Shown here: positions 23,500 through 36,521 of the stretch, piece by piece
Numbering within the stretch: position 1 is the first letter of the stretch
How the letters are laid out: each line of letters starts with the position of its first letter
NCBI RefSeq assembly: GCF_000294655.1
Contig: NZ_CAHP01000001.1
Coordinates: 209,363-273,362, forward strand
Length of the DNA stretch: 64,000 nt
Direction of reading: 5' to 3'
DNA from: Magnetospirillum molischianum DSM 120
GTDB taxonomy: Bacteria > Pseudomonadota > Alphaproteobacteria > Rhodospirillales > Magnetospirillaceae
Program-made: the position numbers and the translations under genes
The notes under the pieces: generated by a model
What the model was told of the DNA's origin: nothing
Database searches by the model: none
What the model saw: the letters and a program-made list of their open reading frames with translations, nothing else

Positions 23500-24600
23500 C
23501 TATGTGTGCACCGCGTCCAGCAGCATGGTGCGGAACAGGCGGACGAGATGCTGGTCGAGATGATGGATCATCTGCTCGGTCATCAGGGTTAGGGCCTTTT
23601 CAGCCTCCATCGCGGGTTTGTAGACCCGGCGGTCAGTCAAGGCGCTGAACACGTCGGCGATTGAGGCCATTCTGGCGAGTTCGTTCAGTTCGCCTTTATG
23701 TAACCCGTGCGGATAGCCGGTGCCATCCAGCTTTTCGTGATGCTGGGCGGCAACGATCCGCACTGGCTTTGGGATGGCGTTGCCCGCGTCCAGATAGCGG
23801 AGGGTTTCGGTAACGTGTCCCTTCATCACTTCGAACTCGGGATCGGTCAGACGGCCCGGTTTGTTGAGGACTTCGTGGGGAATCGCCACCTTGCCGACAT
23901 CATGCAGCAATCCGCCGCTGGCGAGCATCATCAAATCCTCGCGCGGCAGTCCCAGCGTGTGGCCGAACAGCGACAGCAGGGTCGCGACCCTCAGGCTGTG
24001 GGCATAGGAGTAATTGTCATGCTCCTTTACCCCGTCGAGAATATCCCGAACATCGTTGGTGCCAATTGCATCGACCAGGGGGGCGCAGGCATCTTTGACC
24101 GAAATGAACGGTACCGGCTCGCCTGCGGCAATCGACTCAGAAATGTCGTTGAAGATCTTGACCGTGCCCCTCAGCGCCAGACGGGACGGTTCCTCCAGAT
24201 CATTCCATTGCGCTTCTACCTCTTGGTTGATCAGCGACGATATCGTTTGGATCAGATGGTTTCGGCCATAGGGTTTCGACAGGCAAGCTTTGGCGCCGCA
24301 TTGCTCCAGCGTCTGGGCGATCTCTTCTTTATCGTGACGTGTGACGATCACCACGGCGACGTTGGCCAGAACCGGCTCCAGCCGCATCTGGTTGACGAGG
24401 GCAAAACCGCCATGGGGCGGAATCTCGTCGTCGATCAGGACGACCCGCGGCGGAGCGACACGGAGACCGTGCCATCCCCGTTCGGCATCGGGATATTGGT
24501 TGACCCGGTACATCGACATCAACACGTCGGCCACTTTCGCGCGGTTGGCGGCGTTGCCGTCGATAACGGAAATGAGCGGAACGTGCATTGGTGCAGACAT
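23500..24600 (-). CDS. HD-GYP response regulator (c-di-GMP phosphodiesterase)
   Basis: A 366-residue two-domain signalling protein. Residues 1-125 form a receiver with phosphoacceptor candidates Asp57/58 (VLIDDEIPP) and Lys109 (LSKPYG). Residues 190-360 hold an HD-GYP domain with LLHDVGK (His233-Asp234) and HHEKLDGTGYP (287-297), the full signature of active c-di-GMP hydrolases. The receiver lacks the usual acidic pair at its first strand end (VIDGN has one Asp), so phosphorylation may be atypical. No kinase gene is adjacent. Confidence 0.9.
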   Translation of the reverse strand: MSAPMHVPLISVIDGNAANRAKVADVLMSMYRVNQYPDAERGWHGLRVAPPRVVLIDDEIPPHGGFALVNQMRLEPVLANVAVVIVTRHDKEEIAQTLEQCGAKACLSKPYGRNHLIQTISSLINQEVEAQWNDLEEPSRLALRGTVKIFNDISESIAAGEPVPFISVKDACAPLVDAIGTNDVRDILDGVKEHDNYSYAHSLRVATLLSLFGHTLGLPREDLMMLASGGLLHDVGKVAIPHEVLNKPGRLTDPEFEVMKGHVTETLRYLDAGNAIPKPVRIVAAQHHEKLDGTGYPHGLHKGELNELARMASIADVFSALTDRRVYKPAMEAEKALTLMTEQMIHHLDQHLVRLFRTMLLDAVHT

Positions 24601-24916
24601 GGGCCGAATTATGGGGTTAGACCAGACTAAAGTTATAGGCCGGTGCTGGGTGCGGAGCCTGAAGATAGACCTAACGTAGGCTCCGAAATAAGAATAAACT
24701 TACTCATATTGTAACTAATTAAGCCTTGTCTAATCGAAACGTCGGGGGGTCTCCGCGTAGGGGGAATTGCTCGATTCGGCGATCCTCCCCGGTTGCGTTG
24801 GCTCCGGTTTGTGGGGTTAAGAGTGGATCAGACTTCCCGTCGCCTGTTGTGCCGGTTACCTTGCGCCGTCCGTTCCTTCCTGGCAGGGGACGGGATAAGA
24901 AGGGGGAGATCGTCGT
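24601..24916. other. Divergent promoter region
   Basis: A 316-bp gap between the leftward HD-GYP gene and the rightward DUF2155 gene. Its left third is AT-rich (24680-24725) and includes the dyad GGAGCC/GGCTCC (24655-24684). No gene seen. Confidence 0.5.
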
Positions 24917-25480
24917 ATGCCTACGACTATGGCTTTTTACCTGCGAGCGCTTGAACGGGCTTTTATCGATTTGCGCTTGCCGGTTTTGTGTGCAGTCGCG
25001 TTTTTTGCCGCGCCGTTGCCCGGTTTGACTCAATCCCTGGAGCCGGGAGCGTTCCCGGAACCGGCGGCGCAGGCTCCTGTCGTGCTGCGGCCGCCGCTCC
25101 AGCCGCCCGCGCCGGTCGCTCCCCCTGCTCCGGCGTTACCGCCTCCCCCGATTCATCTTGGTGCCGATCTGCCGTTCCAGATCGCGGTGCTTCAGGGGCT
25201 GGACAAGGTTAGCGCTCGGGTTATGACGATTGAGGCCCCGGTTGGCGAGCCGGTTCGTTTCGGGTCGCTTGAGATCATTGCCCGTGCCTGTAAGAAGCGT
25301 CCGCCCGAGGATCAGCCCGAAAGTGCGGCTTTTCTCGACATCTGGGAATTGCGGCCGGGCGAGCCGACGGCGGAGTTGTTCCGCGGCTGGATGTTCGCGT
25401 CCAGCCCGGCGCTGTCGGCGATGGAACATCCGGTTTACGATATCTGGGTGCTGGATTGCCGTGGGGCTCCGGGGCGCTGA
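24917..25480 (+). CDS. DUF2155 protein, exported
   Basis: A 187-residue protein with a signal-peptide-like N-terminus (hydrophobic up to about residue 38), a long Pro/Ala linker (residues 50-75) and a C-terminal DUF2155 domain: FQIAVLQGLDKVSARVMTIEAP, in pieces, then WELRPGEPTAELFRGWMFASSPALSAMEHPVYDIWVLDC in outline. DUF2155 is widespread in Alphaproteobacteria and periplasmic; its role is undefined. Ribosome site AGGGGGAG upstream. Confidence 0.85.
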   Translation: MPTTMAFYLRALERAFIDLRLPVLCAVAFFAAPLPGLTQSLEPGAFPEPAAQAPVVLRPPLQPPAPVAPPAPALPPPPIHLGADLPFQIAVLQGLDKVSARVMTIEAPVGEPVRFGSLEIIARACKKRPPEDQPESAAFLDIWELRPGEPTAELFRGWMFASSPALSAMEHPVYDIWVLDCRGAPGR

Positions 25481-25657
25481 TTTTTATGGCGCAGCGCAAC
25501 ATAGTTTCTTCTCAGCCTGGGCGGCGAAATAAAATATCGATTTCTGGTGCGGACGCAAGCCCCTCGTGCGAATGTGCAACCTGCCTATTCGACATTGGTG
25601 GTAGCGGTGACGGGGGGGTAAAGATCCGTAATGGACATCTGTGTGGAGCCGCCGTGC

Positions 25658-27175
25658 ATGTATAGAGATCGTATCCAGCTCAAGTCGCTGTGGGGCAAGG
25701 TGGTTGGTGCGGAAGAAGCCGCCATGCACATTCAGGACGGCATGACCGTCGGGATGAGTGGCTTTACCCGTTCCGGCGACGCCAAGGTTGTGCCCATGGC
25801 TCTGGCCGAACGAGCCACCGAGCAGCCGCTGAAGATCAGCCTGATGACGGGCGCCAGCCTGGGCAGCGACATTGATAAGACCCTGGCCGAGGCCCGTGTG
25901 CTGTCGCGTCGGCTTCCCTTCCAGGCCGATCCGGTGCTGCGCAAGGCGATCAACGCCGGCGAAGTGATGTTCGTCGATCAGCATCTGTCCGAAACCGTCG
26001 AAATGCTGCGGTCGCGCCAGTTGCCGAAGATCGACGTGGCTGTGATCGAGGCCGTGGCGATCACCGAGGATGGCGGGATCATTCCCACCAGCTCGATCGG
26101 CAATTCCGCCACCTTCGCAATTCTGGCGGAAAAGATCATCGTCGAGATCAACATCCATCAGAGCATGGATCTGGTCGGTCTCCACGACGTCTATATCCCG
26201 ACCCGGCGTCCCCACCGCGAGCCGATCCCGCTGATGACTCCCAGCGACCGCATCGGCCTGCCCTATATTCCGGTCGATCCCTCGCGCATTGCCGCGATTG
26301 TGATTACCGAAAAGATGGACTCGTTCGCGACGATCACGCCGCCGGACGAGGAAACCAACGCCATCGCCGGGCATCTGGTTGAGTTCTTCCGCAACGAAGT
26401 GCGCAAGGGCCGTCTCTCGACCTCGCTCCAGCCGCTTCAGGCCGGTATCGGCTCGATCGCCAATGCCGTGTTGCATGGATTCATCGACAGCCCGTTCCAC
26501 GATCTGACGATGTATTCCGAGGTGTTGCAGGATTCGACCTTCGAACTGCTCGACGCGGGCAAGATGACCTTTGCCTCGGGGTCGGCCCTGTCGCTGTCGG
26601 GCGACTGTGCGCGCAAATTCTTCGGTGACGTGAAGCGCTATAAGGACCGGCTGGTGCTGCGTCCGCAGGAAGTGTCGAACCATCCCGAGGTGATCCGTCG
26701 TCTCGGCCTGATCGGCATCAACACCGCGCTTGAGGCCGACATCTACGGCAACGTCAATTCGACCCACGTCAATGGCACCCACATGATGAACGGCATCGGC
26801 GGTTCGGGCGATTTCGCTCGTAACTGTTATTTGTCGGTGTTCGTCACCAAGTCGGTCGCGAAGGGCGGCAAACTGTCCTCGATCGTGCCGATGGTTACCC
26901 ATGTCGATCATTGCGAACACGATGTCGATCTGATCGTGACCGAGCAGGGGCTGGCCGATCTGCGCGGGCTGGCTCCGCGTGAGCGCGCTTCGCTGATCAT
27001 TGAGAACTGCATGCATCCGACCTATCGCGACCTTGCCCGCGATTATTACAAGCGGGCGGTCGGACGCGGTGGTCACACTCCGCATCTGATCGAGGAAGCC
27101 TTCTCCTGGCACCTCAACGCCCAGCGGACTGGCAGCATGCTGGTCACTCCGCCGAAGGCGGCGGCGGCCGAGTAA
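25658..27175 (+). CDS. Succinyl-CoA:acetate/propionate-type CoA transferase (acetyl-CoA hydrolase family)
   Basis: A 505-residue class I CoA transferase of the Ach1/AarC/Cat1 group. The start MYRDRIQLKSLWGKVV, the GIGSIANAVLHGF oxyanion-side loop and the MYSEVLQDSTFELLD segment with the catalytic glutamate are present, as is the C-terminal IVTEQGLADLRGL. The enzyme exchanges CoA between succinate and acetate or propionate, useful for organic-acid assimilation in phototrophs. The frame starts nine codons earlier (25631), but 25658 matches family starts and gives the AarC length. A strong terminator follows. Confidence 0.9.
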   Translation: MYRDRIQLKSLWGKVVGAEEAAMHIQDGMTVGMSGFTRSGDAKVVPMALAERATEQPLKISLMTGASLGSDIDKTLAEARVLSRRLPFQADPVLRKAINAGEVMFVDQHLSETVEMLRSRQLPKIDVAVIEAVAITEDGGIIPTSSIGNSATFAILAEKIIVEINIHQSMDLVGLHDVYIPTRRPHREPIPLMTPSDRIGLPYIPVDPSRIAAIVITEKMDSFATITPPDEETNAIAGHLVEFFRNEVRKGRLSTSLQPLQAGIGSIANAVLHGFIDSPFHDLTMYSEVLQDSTFELLDAGKMTFASGSALSLSGDCARKFFGDVKRYKDRLVLRPQEVSNHPEVIRRLGLIGINTALEADIYGNVNSTHVNGTHMMNGIGGSGDFARNCYLSVFVTKSVAKGGKLSSIVPMVTHVDHCEHDVDLIVTEQGLADLRGLAPRERASLIIENCMHPTYRDLARDYYKRAVGRGGHTPHLIEEAFSWHLNAQRTGSMLVTPPKAAAAE

Positions 27176-27203
27176 ATTCGGTAGGCAATGCGGACGAAAA
27201 AAA

Positions 27204-27237
27204 GGGGCGCTCCCGCAAGGGGGCGCCCCTGTTTTTT
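27204..27237. terminator. Bidirectional terminator
   Basis: GGGGCGCTCCC/GGGGGCGCCCC-type stem with GCAA loop, A-run on the left and TTTTTT on the right. It separates the CoA-transferase gene from the convergent hypothetical gene. Confidence 0.88.
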
Positions 27238-27265
27238 ACCCATATTCAGTGCTCGGATCGTCCTG

Positions 27266-27673
27266 TCAGCCCAGCGCGTTGTCGAGCAAATAGCGGGCGA
27301 TGTCCGCCGGTTTGACCTTGATCTCGTTGATCTCGCGTCCGTTCTCCAAAGCGAAGCGAATGCGCATCGAATTTTCGACCGAACCGGGATTGACTTTGAC
27401 GATCCCGGCCTCGCCCTTCAAACGGGGGTAATAGGCGGGATCGACCATCTTTTCCTTGCGCGCCATCCGTTCCAAAATCGCCGTTTCGGATACGGCTTCG
27501 GCGGGGCGGGCGGTTACCACCACCCAGTCGGAGGCCCCGGCCAGTCCTTGGTCCAGATGATCGGCGGGCGTGCCATCGGCGAGATAGCCCAGTTTATACA
27601 GATGCTTTCCGAGCCCGACATCTCCGCCCCAGGCTTGCAGACTTTTGCTTTTGGCGACGTAGGCTGTCCCCAT
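27266..27673 (-). CDS. Conserved-looking hypothetical protein
   Basis: A 135-residue soluble protein (MGTAYVAKSKSLQAWGGDVG ...) with no signal peptide and no recognised domain. The start at 27673 is preceded by a purine-rich GGGGGGAGGA ribosome site; the frame runs 42 codons further upstream without one. It is divergent from the hybrid kinase gene, with about 160 bp between. Confidence 0.65.
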   Translation of the reverse strand: MGTAYVAKSKSLQAWGGDVGLGKHLYKLGYLADGTPADHLDQGLAGASDWVVVTARPAEAVSETAILERMARKEKMVDPAYYPRLKGEAGIVKVNPGSVENSMRIRFALENGREINEIKVKPADIARYLLDNALG

Positions 27674-27834
27674 TCCTCCCCCCTTGCGATCGGAGCGAAC
27701 CCGATCCGGTTCGCCGGAAGCGAACTGGTAGCACGCGGTGGGGGGCTTCGGCAAAGCCTTGACGCCGCCGGGCTTTGCCCACGGTCCCGCCTCGGGCATG
27801 ATGGGACGGGAAGAAAAGCGGAGGACGGGATCGG

Positions 27835-31392
<3,558 letters not shown>

Positions 31393-31467
31393 TCGCTCCT
31401 GATTGACGGCAGCGAGGATGGCTTTCACTGTGAAATGACGAGAGAGGGAAAGAGGGGGGGGAGGGCA

Positions 31468-32280
31468 ATGAAGGATATCCTGGTTCATCTCGACGACAGT
31501 GACCGCTGCCGCGTGCGTCTGGCCCTGGCGATCGGGTTGGCGCGGCGGTTCGGTGCCCGGCTGACCGGGTTGTTCGCCCGAGTCGACAGCTTTACTCCCG
31601 GCGTGGTGGCGCATCAGGCCAGCGACTTTCTGATCGCCGCCCGCGATGTCGTCCGCGCCGCATTCGAGGCGGCGGTCGCCGCTGCCGGAATCGATGGCCG
31701 ATGGTGGCAACTCGCCCATGGCGAACCCGGCCATGTGCTGGGAGAGACAACATTCTGTGCTCGTTTTGCCGATCTGGTGGTGATGGGGCAGGCCGAGCCG
31801 AAATCGTCCCTGGTTCCCGACGATCTGGTCGAGCATGTCATCTTGAATTCCGGTCGGCCGGTGCTGGTGGTGCCGCACAGCGGAACTTTCGCCACCCTGG
31901 GCGAGCGTGTCGCGGTCGCCTGGAACGCCAGCCGCGAAGCGGCCCGTGCCTTGGCCGATTCCCTGCCGTTGTTGGCCGGGGCGATGTCGGTGACGGTTCT
32001 GTCGTTACGCGGTGGGCACGAGGATGTGCGGACCCTGCCCGAGGTGCCGCATGTCGATATTGTCGATCATCTTGCCATCTGGGGAATCAAGGCGAACTCG
32101 GAGCATCTGTCCGGCGAGCAGATCGGTAAGATGGATATGCTGCTGTCGCGGCTTTGCGATTTGGGGGCCGATCTGGTGGTGATGGGAGCCCAAAGCCCCG
32201 GCGCTCTGTCGCTGAAGCGCGGCAGTGGGACGCATTACGTCTTATCCCATATGACGGTGCCGGTCCTGATGGCGCATTAA
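31468..32280 (+). CDS. Tandem universal stress protein (UspA family)
   Basis: A 270-residue protein made of two Usp domains. The first begins MKDILVHLDDSDRCRVRLALA; the second, after about residue 150, begins RVAVAWNASREAARALADSL and ends with the nucleotide-loop pattern VMGAQSPGALSLKRGSGTHYVL. GGGGGAGGG precedes the ATG at 31468. Usp proteins support survival under starvation and stress; the second domain has a partial ATP-binding motif (GAQSPG). Confidence 0.88.
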   Translation: MKDILVHLDDSDRCRVRLALAIGLARRFGARLTGLFARVDSFTPGVVAHQASDFLIAARDVVRAAFEAAVAAAGIDGRWWQLAHGEPGHVLGETTFCARFADLVVMGQAEPKSSLVPDDLVEHVILNSGRPVLVVPHSGTFATLGERVAVAWNASREAARALADSLPLLAGAMSVTVLSLRGGHEDVRTLPEVPHVDIVDHLAIWGIKANSEHLSGEQIGKMDMLLSRLCDLGADLVVMGAQSPGALSLKRGSGTHYVLSHMTVPVLMAH

Positions 32281-32310
32281 CGGGATTTACGCCGGGGCAC
32301 AGGCTCCTCG

Positions 32311-32727
32311 TCAGCGCTCCTGGCGCTGGCGGATTTCGGTCTCGCATAGGAATAGCCAAGCAAGCCGCCGCATCCGGGTTGATTGCTGCGCGGCTTCGCG
32401 TCGTTCCTTTTCAGCGGGGTCGTCGGTTTCGTCGCGTGACAGGCGGTTCATCCGGCTTTCGATACCGCCGGTTTGTCGGGCGGATTCTTCTTCCAGCCGG
32501 GTCCGGCGGGCGGGTTGAGCCATCAGGTCGCTGCGTTCGGCGGCGATTGCGTCAAGCTGGCCACGCCAGAATGGACCGGGATACAGGGTTGCGGATAGTT
32601 GGGGCGGGCCTTGCTGCGGCTCACAGTGGTCGTTCAGGGCAACCTGGGACGGGGGCCATGTCGCCCACACCATCGCTGCCAGTCCCAGCACCAGCAACAC
32701 AGCTATTTGGACGCGCGACCAGTTCAT
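32311..32727 (-). CDS. Membrane-anchored hypothetical protein
   Basis: A 138-residue protein with one N-terminal hydrophobic helix (residues 5-24) that is a signal peptide or anchor, followed by a charged, Arg/Glu-rich helical region. AGGGGG before ATG at 32727 sets the start. Two cysteines, one in each half. No family recognised. It is convergent with the usp gene. Confidence 0.6.
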   Translation of the reverse strand: MNWSRVQIAVLLVLGLAAMVWATWPPSQVALNDHCEPQQGPPQLSATLYPGPFWRGQLDAIAAERSDLMAQPARRTRLEEESARQTGGIESRMNRLSRDETDDPAEKERREAAQQSTRMRRLAWLFLCETEIRQRQER

Positions 32728-32798
32728 CGATTCCCCCTGCCGTTTCCGTGAGGATACGGCCAAGGATACGGCGTGACAATGCGGAGGAAGGCAGACGG

Positions 32799-32954
32799 TC
32801 AGGTGGCGGGGGACAACTCTTTGTCGTCATCGTTCTTTTCGGCGGCGCGCTCAATGCGGAGAGCGTACCGCCATGCGCTGAACAGGATGAATGCCCCGAC
32901 CAGAGCCATGGAAACGATGGCAGCGACGGTGATGTCCTGGACCGACAGGGTCAT
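32799..32954 (-). CDS. 51-residue single-span membrane protein
   Basis: A short gene read directly from the sequence: MTLSVQDITVAAIVSMALVG begins a product with one transmembrane helix (about residues 8-28) and a charged tail ending DDDKELSPAT. GAGG lies five bases before the ATG. It runs in the same direction as the next hypothetical gene 71 bp downstream, so both may form a small envelope-related unit. Function unknown. Confidence 0.6.
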   Translation of the reverse strand: MTLSVQDITVAAIVSMALVGAFILFSAWRYALRIERAAEKNDDDKELSPAT

Positions 32955-33016
32955 GACGTCCTCATTAAATCCCAGTCCAGGATGATTACACGTTTTTTGC
33001 AGGTGCGAAAGGGCGG

Positions 33017-35524
33017 TCAGGTCAGCCAGTCGCGACGTTGACGGACCAGTGCGGCGAAATCGTCGGCGGGGATGGCGCGGCTGAAATAGAAGCCCTGCGC
33101 TTCATCGACGCCTCGGGCCAGTAGGAAGTCAAGCTGGCTGCGGTTTTCGACCCCCTCGACATTGACGCGGGTGCCGAGTGAGTGGCCGAGATCGACGATT
33201 GCCTTGACCACCGCCGCATTATCGGGGTGCTGGCCGATATCGATGACGAACGAGCGGTCGATTTTCAGCTTATCGACAGGGAAGCGCTTCAGATAATTGA
33301 GCGAGGAATAGCCGGTGCCGAAATCATCAATAGAAACCAGAACACCCATCCTTCGCAAGGATTGCAGAACTTCGATAGTGTTTTCGACGTTCTGCATCGC
33401 GATGCCCTCGGTGATTTCGAGCTGGAGATATTCGGGGGCGAATCCGGTTTGGTCCAGAATATCGGCAATCATCGCCAGCAAGGTCGGGCTGTGCTTGAAC
33501 TGGACCGGAGACAGGTTGACTGCGATCTGCATCGGTCCCAGCCCCTGGCGCAGCCAGGTGCGGCCCTGAAGACAGGCGCGATGGAGAATCCAGCGGCCGA
33601 GCGGAGTGATGAGGTCGGTGCGCTCGATGATCGGGATGAAGTGGGCGGGCGGCACCCAGCCCAGGGTGGGATGACGCCAGCGCAGCAATGCTTCACAGCC
33701 GACGATCTCGCCGGTCTTGAGGTCGAGCAGCGGCTGGTAATGCAGTTCAAGCTGGTCAGTGCCAAGCGCCAGACGCATGTCGCGCTCAATCGCCTTGCGG
33801 GCCTGGACCTCGGCATCCATCGCGGCGACATAGAAATGATAGGCGTTGCGGCCTTGGGCCTTCGAATGAAACATCGCCAGATCGGCGTTCTTCAGCAACT
33901 GGTCAGCTGATTCGGCGTCATCGGGGTAAAGAGTGATGCCGATTGAGGTGCTGGTCAGAACCTCGTGATCTTCCAGCCCGAACGGTTCGGACAGGCTGGC
34001 GATGATGGTGTCGGCGACATGGCTGGCACCTTCGGCATCGGCCAGATTAGTCAAAATCACCGCGAACTCATCGCCGCCCAGTCGGGCAACGGTGTCTGTC
34101 TCGCGCAGACAGCGGGTCAGCCGCCGTGCCACTGCCGTCAATAATTGATCGCCGATATGGTGCCCCAGCGTATCGTTGACGTCCTTGAACTTGTCGAGGT
34201 CGAGGAACAGTAGCGCCAGCCGGGTCTTGGTGCGGCGTCCATGAGCCAGAGCCTGACGCAGCCGCTCCTGGAACAGGGCGCGGTTGGGCAGTTCGGTCAG
34301 CGAATCGTGATGGGCGAGGTGCTGGATGCGGGCGGCGCTCAACTTGCGTTCGGTGATGTCGCGCCCGACCACCACCAGCCCACGGCGGCCACCATCGGCG
34401 GTGAACAGCGGTACTTTCGTCATGTCGAACACGCGCGGCCCGCTGGACGAGGGCATCGAGAGTTCGAATGTCAGAGTACGGCCCTCGCGCCATGCCGTCT
34501 CGTCGGTCTCGCGGGTCGCCAGCAGGAAGTCGTGATGTTCCGGTGTCAGCCGCGACAGCTCACGGGCGCTGCGACCGACGTAATCCCGGCCGCGCAGTCC
34601 GACCATTTCGAGGCAGACCCGATTGGCGATCAGCCAGCGCCCGCTACCGTCTTTTAAGCAGACCAGATCGGGCAGGGCGTTGATGAGGGTGATCAGCCAT
34701 TCCTTCTGCTGACGCAACTCCTCCTCGTTGGCTTTGCGGGCGGTGATGTCATGGCCGATCGCTATGAACAGATCCTGGCCGCCCAGTTGCATCGACGACA
34801 GCGACAATTCCAGGAACAGCCGCGCCCCGCCTTTCAGGACGCCGGTGACTTCGGTGCGGTGGTCGAGATAGGGAGCGGTAACAATCGTTCCGGTGGGACC
34901 AGCCAGTTCGGGGATCAGGGCGGCGATGTCGTGTCCAACGATCTCGGATGGCGAATAGCCGAAAATCCGCTCCGCAGCCGGGTTATAGGTGCCGATGCTG
35001 CCATCCTCGCCAAAGGTGATGATGGCGTCGGCGGTGTTGTTGACGATGGCGCGGTTGTGTAATTCCGACAGGCGGTAATTGTCGGCCAGAGCTTCCATCG
35101 TCCGCGCTTGGCGGCGCAACACCGTTTCGCGCGCGGCCATCGGGGTGATGTCGAACACCTGGATCAGACAACAGCGGCGGCCTTCGTCGTCGAGCGGGCG
35201 GATCACCACGATCTGGTGCATTGGCTCGGGGCGGTCGGGGTCGCCGGCGCGGCGTATCAGCGGGAACAGCGTCTTGTTCAGCGACGAAGACAGCAGCGCC
35301 GACAGACCTTCGTCCAGGGCCTGATCGATCGCCGGCCCGATCCGGGTCGTGGCGACGATTGGGAACAGATCGTCAAGCCTTGACCCGATCGCGTCTTCGG
35401 CCTGAACGCCCGACGCCCGCACCATCCAGGCGTTCCACAGGAGAATGCTGCGGTCGGAGGCGAGCAAAACCAGACCGATTTCGCCAGCATCGGACAGGGT
35501 TTGTAACAAAGGACTTACGGCCAT
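33017..35524 (-). CDS. PAS-GGDEF-EAL dual c-di-GMP enzyme
   Basis: An 835-residue soluble signalling protein with three PAS-like sensor segments (about 10-130, 150-265 and 275-400), a diguanylate cyclase domain with intact RLGGDEF (near 483) and an EAL phosphodiesterase domain with CEALLRW (near 611), DDFGTGYSSL and EGVENRSQL further on. Both catalytic signatures look active, so the balance between making and breaking c-di-GMP is probably set by PAS input. Its start is eight bases after the CheC-like gene, within one operon. No transmembrane helix. Confidence 0.92.
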   Translation of the reverse strand: MAVSPLLQTLSDAGEIGLVLLASDRSILLWNAWMVRASGVQAEDAIGSRLDDLFPIVATTRIGPAIDQALDEGLSALLSSSLNKTLFPLIRRAGDPDRPEPMHQIVVIRPLDDEGRRCCLIQVFDITPMAARETVLRRQARTMEALADNYRLSELHNRAIVNNTADAIITFGEDGSIGTYNPAAERIFGYSPSEIVGHDIAALIPELAGPTGTIVTAPYLDHRTEVTGVLKGGARLFLELSLSSMQLGGQDLFIAIGHDITARKANEEELRQQKEWLITLINALPDLVCLKDGSGRWLIANRVCLEMVGLRGRDYVGRSARELSRLTPEHHDFLLATRETDETAWREGRTLTFELSMPSSSGPRVFDMTKVPLFTADGGRRGLVVVGRDITERKLSAARIQHLAHHDSLTELPNRALFQERLRQALAHGRRTKTRLALLFLDLDKFKDVNDTLGHHIGDQLLTAVARRLTRCLRETDTVARLGGDEFAVILTNLADAEGASHVADTIIASLSEPFGLEDHEVLTSTSIGITLYPDDAESADQLLKNADLAMFHSKAQGRNAYHFYVAAMDAEVQARKAIERDMRLALGTDQLELHYQPLLDLKTGEIVGCEALLRWRHPTLGWVPPAHFIPIIERTDLITPLGRWILHRACLQGRTWLRQGLGPMQIAVNLSPVQFKHSPTLLAMIADILDQTGFAPEYLQLEITEGIAMQNVENTIEVLQSLRRMGVLVSIDDFGTGYSSLNYLKRFPVDKLKIDRSFVIDIGQHPDNAAVVKAIVDLGHSLGTRVNVEGVENRSQLDFLLARGVDEAQGFYFSRAIPADDFAALVRQRRDWLT

Positions 35525-35532
35525 CGGCTGAT

Positions 35533-36153
35533 TTATCCCGCCATGACCCGTGCAACATAGGCGGAAACCGTTGCTGCGAAGCTGTGAGCCGAGACGATAT
35601 CCATCACGAAGGCAAGATAGCCCCGCACGCCCTTTGCCGCGACCGAGAAATCAACCTGAAGGAACATCACCAGCTCGGATTCGACGTTCTTGCTGTCGAG
35701 GATGCTGGCGCCACGCCCGCAGACATAGGTCGGGAGAGAGCTTTCGATCGTCAGGCCCAACTGGTTGGCCAGACTGCCCAGGCAGGCGTTGAGGATGATG
35801 TTGCCGACCTCGATCAGCGCCTCCTGCTCCAGTTCGGTCAACTGGTCGAGCGGAACGGTGTCGGCCAGCATCGAGCGGACCAGATCAAGGCTTTTCCGTT
35901 CGGGGAAAATCAGCAGGATGTCGCCGGAGAAGCTGCTGTGGAATTCCTGGCGAACCGCCACCGACAACCCGCCGCCGGTGGCTTCGTCCAGCCGGATGGC
36001 ACTCTGGTCGGGAGAGAGGAATTCAACGAAAGGCACTGACAGCGTTACTTCGTCCTCGACCAGCCGCGACAACGACGCGGCAGCTTGCCCCACGGCGATG
36101 TTCAGAATCTCCGTGACGGCATCGTGCTCGATCTCGCCAATGATGGACGTCAT
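35533..36153 (-). CDS. CheC-like phosphatase
   Basis: A 206-residue CheC/CheX/FliY-family protein. The active-site pattern [D/S]xxxExxNx22P is present once in full (Asp11-Glu-Asn, proline 22 residues on) and again in the second half (EALIEVGN, proline after 22 residues), though the second has Glu where Asp/Ser is usual. Such proteins dephosphorylate CheY-like regulators. Its gene overlaps the response-regulator gene by four bases, so that regulator is the obvious substrate. No chemotaxis operon is around it. Confidence 0.88.
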   Translation of the reverse strand: MTSIIGEIEHDAVTEILNIAVGQAAASLSRLVEDEVTLSVPFVEFLSPDQSAIRLDEATGGGLSVAVRQEFHSSFSGDILLIFPERKSLDLVRSMLADTVPLDQLTELEQEALIEVGNIILNACLGSLANQLGLTIESSLPTYVCGRGASILDSKNVESELVMFLQVDFSVAAKGVRGYLAFVMDIVSAHSFAATVSAYVARVMAG

Positions 36154-36521
36154 GATGGATCCTCTCGGCTGTCGAGGAAGTGGGCGAGGGCATCCTCACG
36201 TAATGGCTTTATCAAAAATCCCACTCCAATGCGATCAGCCTGTTCGCGGATGGGGTCTTGAATGTTGGCGGTTAACAGGCTGATGGCGGCCTGGGGGTAG
36301 TCTCTGCGCAGATATGTGGCTGCGGCCATGCCGCCGATGCCCGGCATATTAACATCCATCAAAACGAAATCGGGGGCGGCGGCGGCGGCGGCGGCGAGAG
36401 CCTCCTCGCCGCTGGCTGCTTCGACGATCCGCCAGTTTGGGCGCAAACGCATGATCGCCGCTCCGGTCATCATCCGCGCGACCCGGCTGTCGTCGACCAG
36501 CAGAATCGTCATGTCGGTCAT
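36150..36521 (-). CDS. CheY-like single-domain response regulator
   Basis: A 123-residue receiver with the acidic pair in ILLVDDSRVAR, the phosphoacceptor in DFVLMDVNMPG, the conserved Thr/Ser in ISLLTAN and Lys in FLIKPLRED. No output domain. GAGGAGA before the ATG at 36521 sets the start. Together with the CheC-like phosphatase and the PAS-GGDEF-EAL protein it forms an operon linking phosphorylation to c-di-GMP; the kinase must be encoded elsewhere. Confidence 0.9.
   Translation of the reverse strand: MTDMTILLVDDSRVARMMTGAAIMRLRPNWRIVEAASGEEALAAAAAAAPDFVLMDVNMPGIGGMAAATYLRRDYPQAAISLLTANIQDPIREQADRIGVGFLIKPLREDALAHFLDSREDPS

Noticed and set aside
25484-27112. 542-codon open frame on the minus strand
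   Set aside because: It is the antisense shadow of the CoA-transferase gene; its translation is rich in His, Arg and Gln with no domain.
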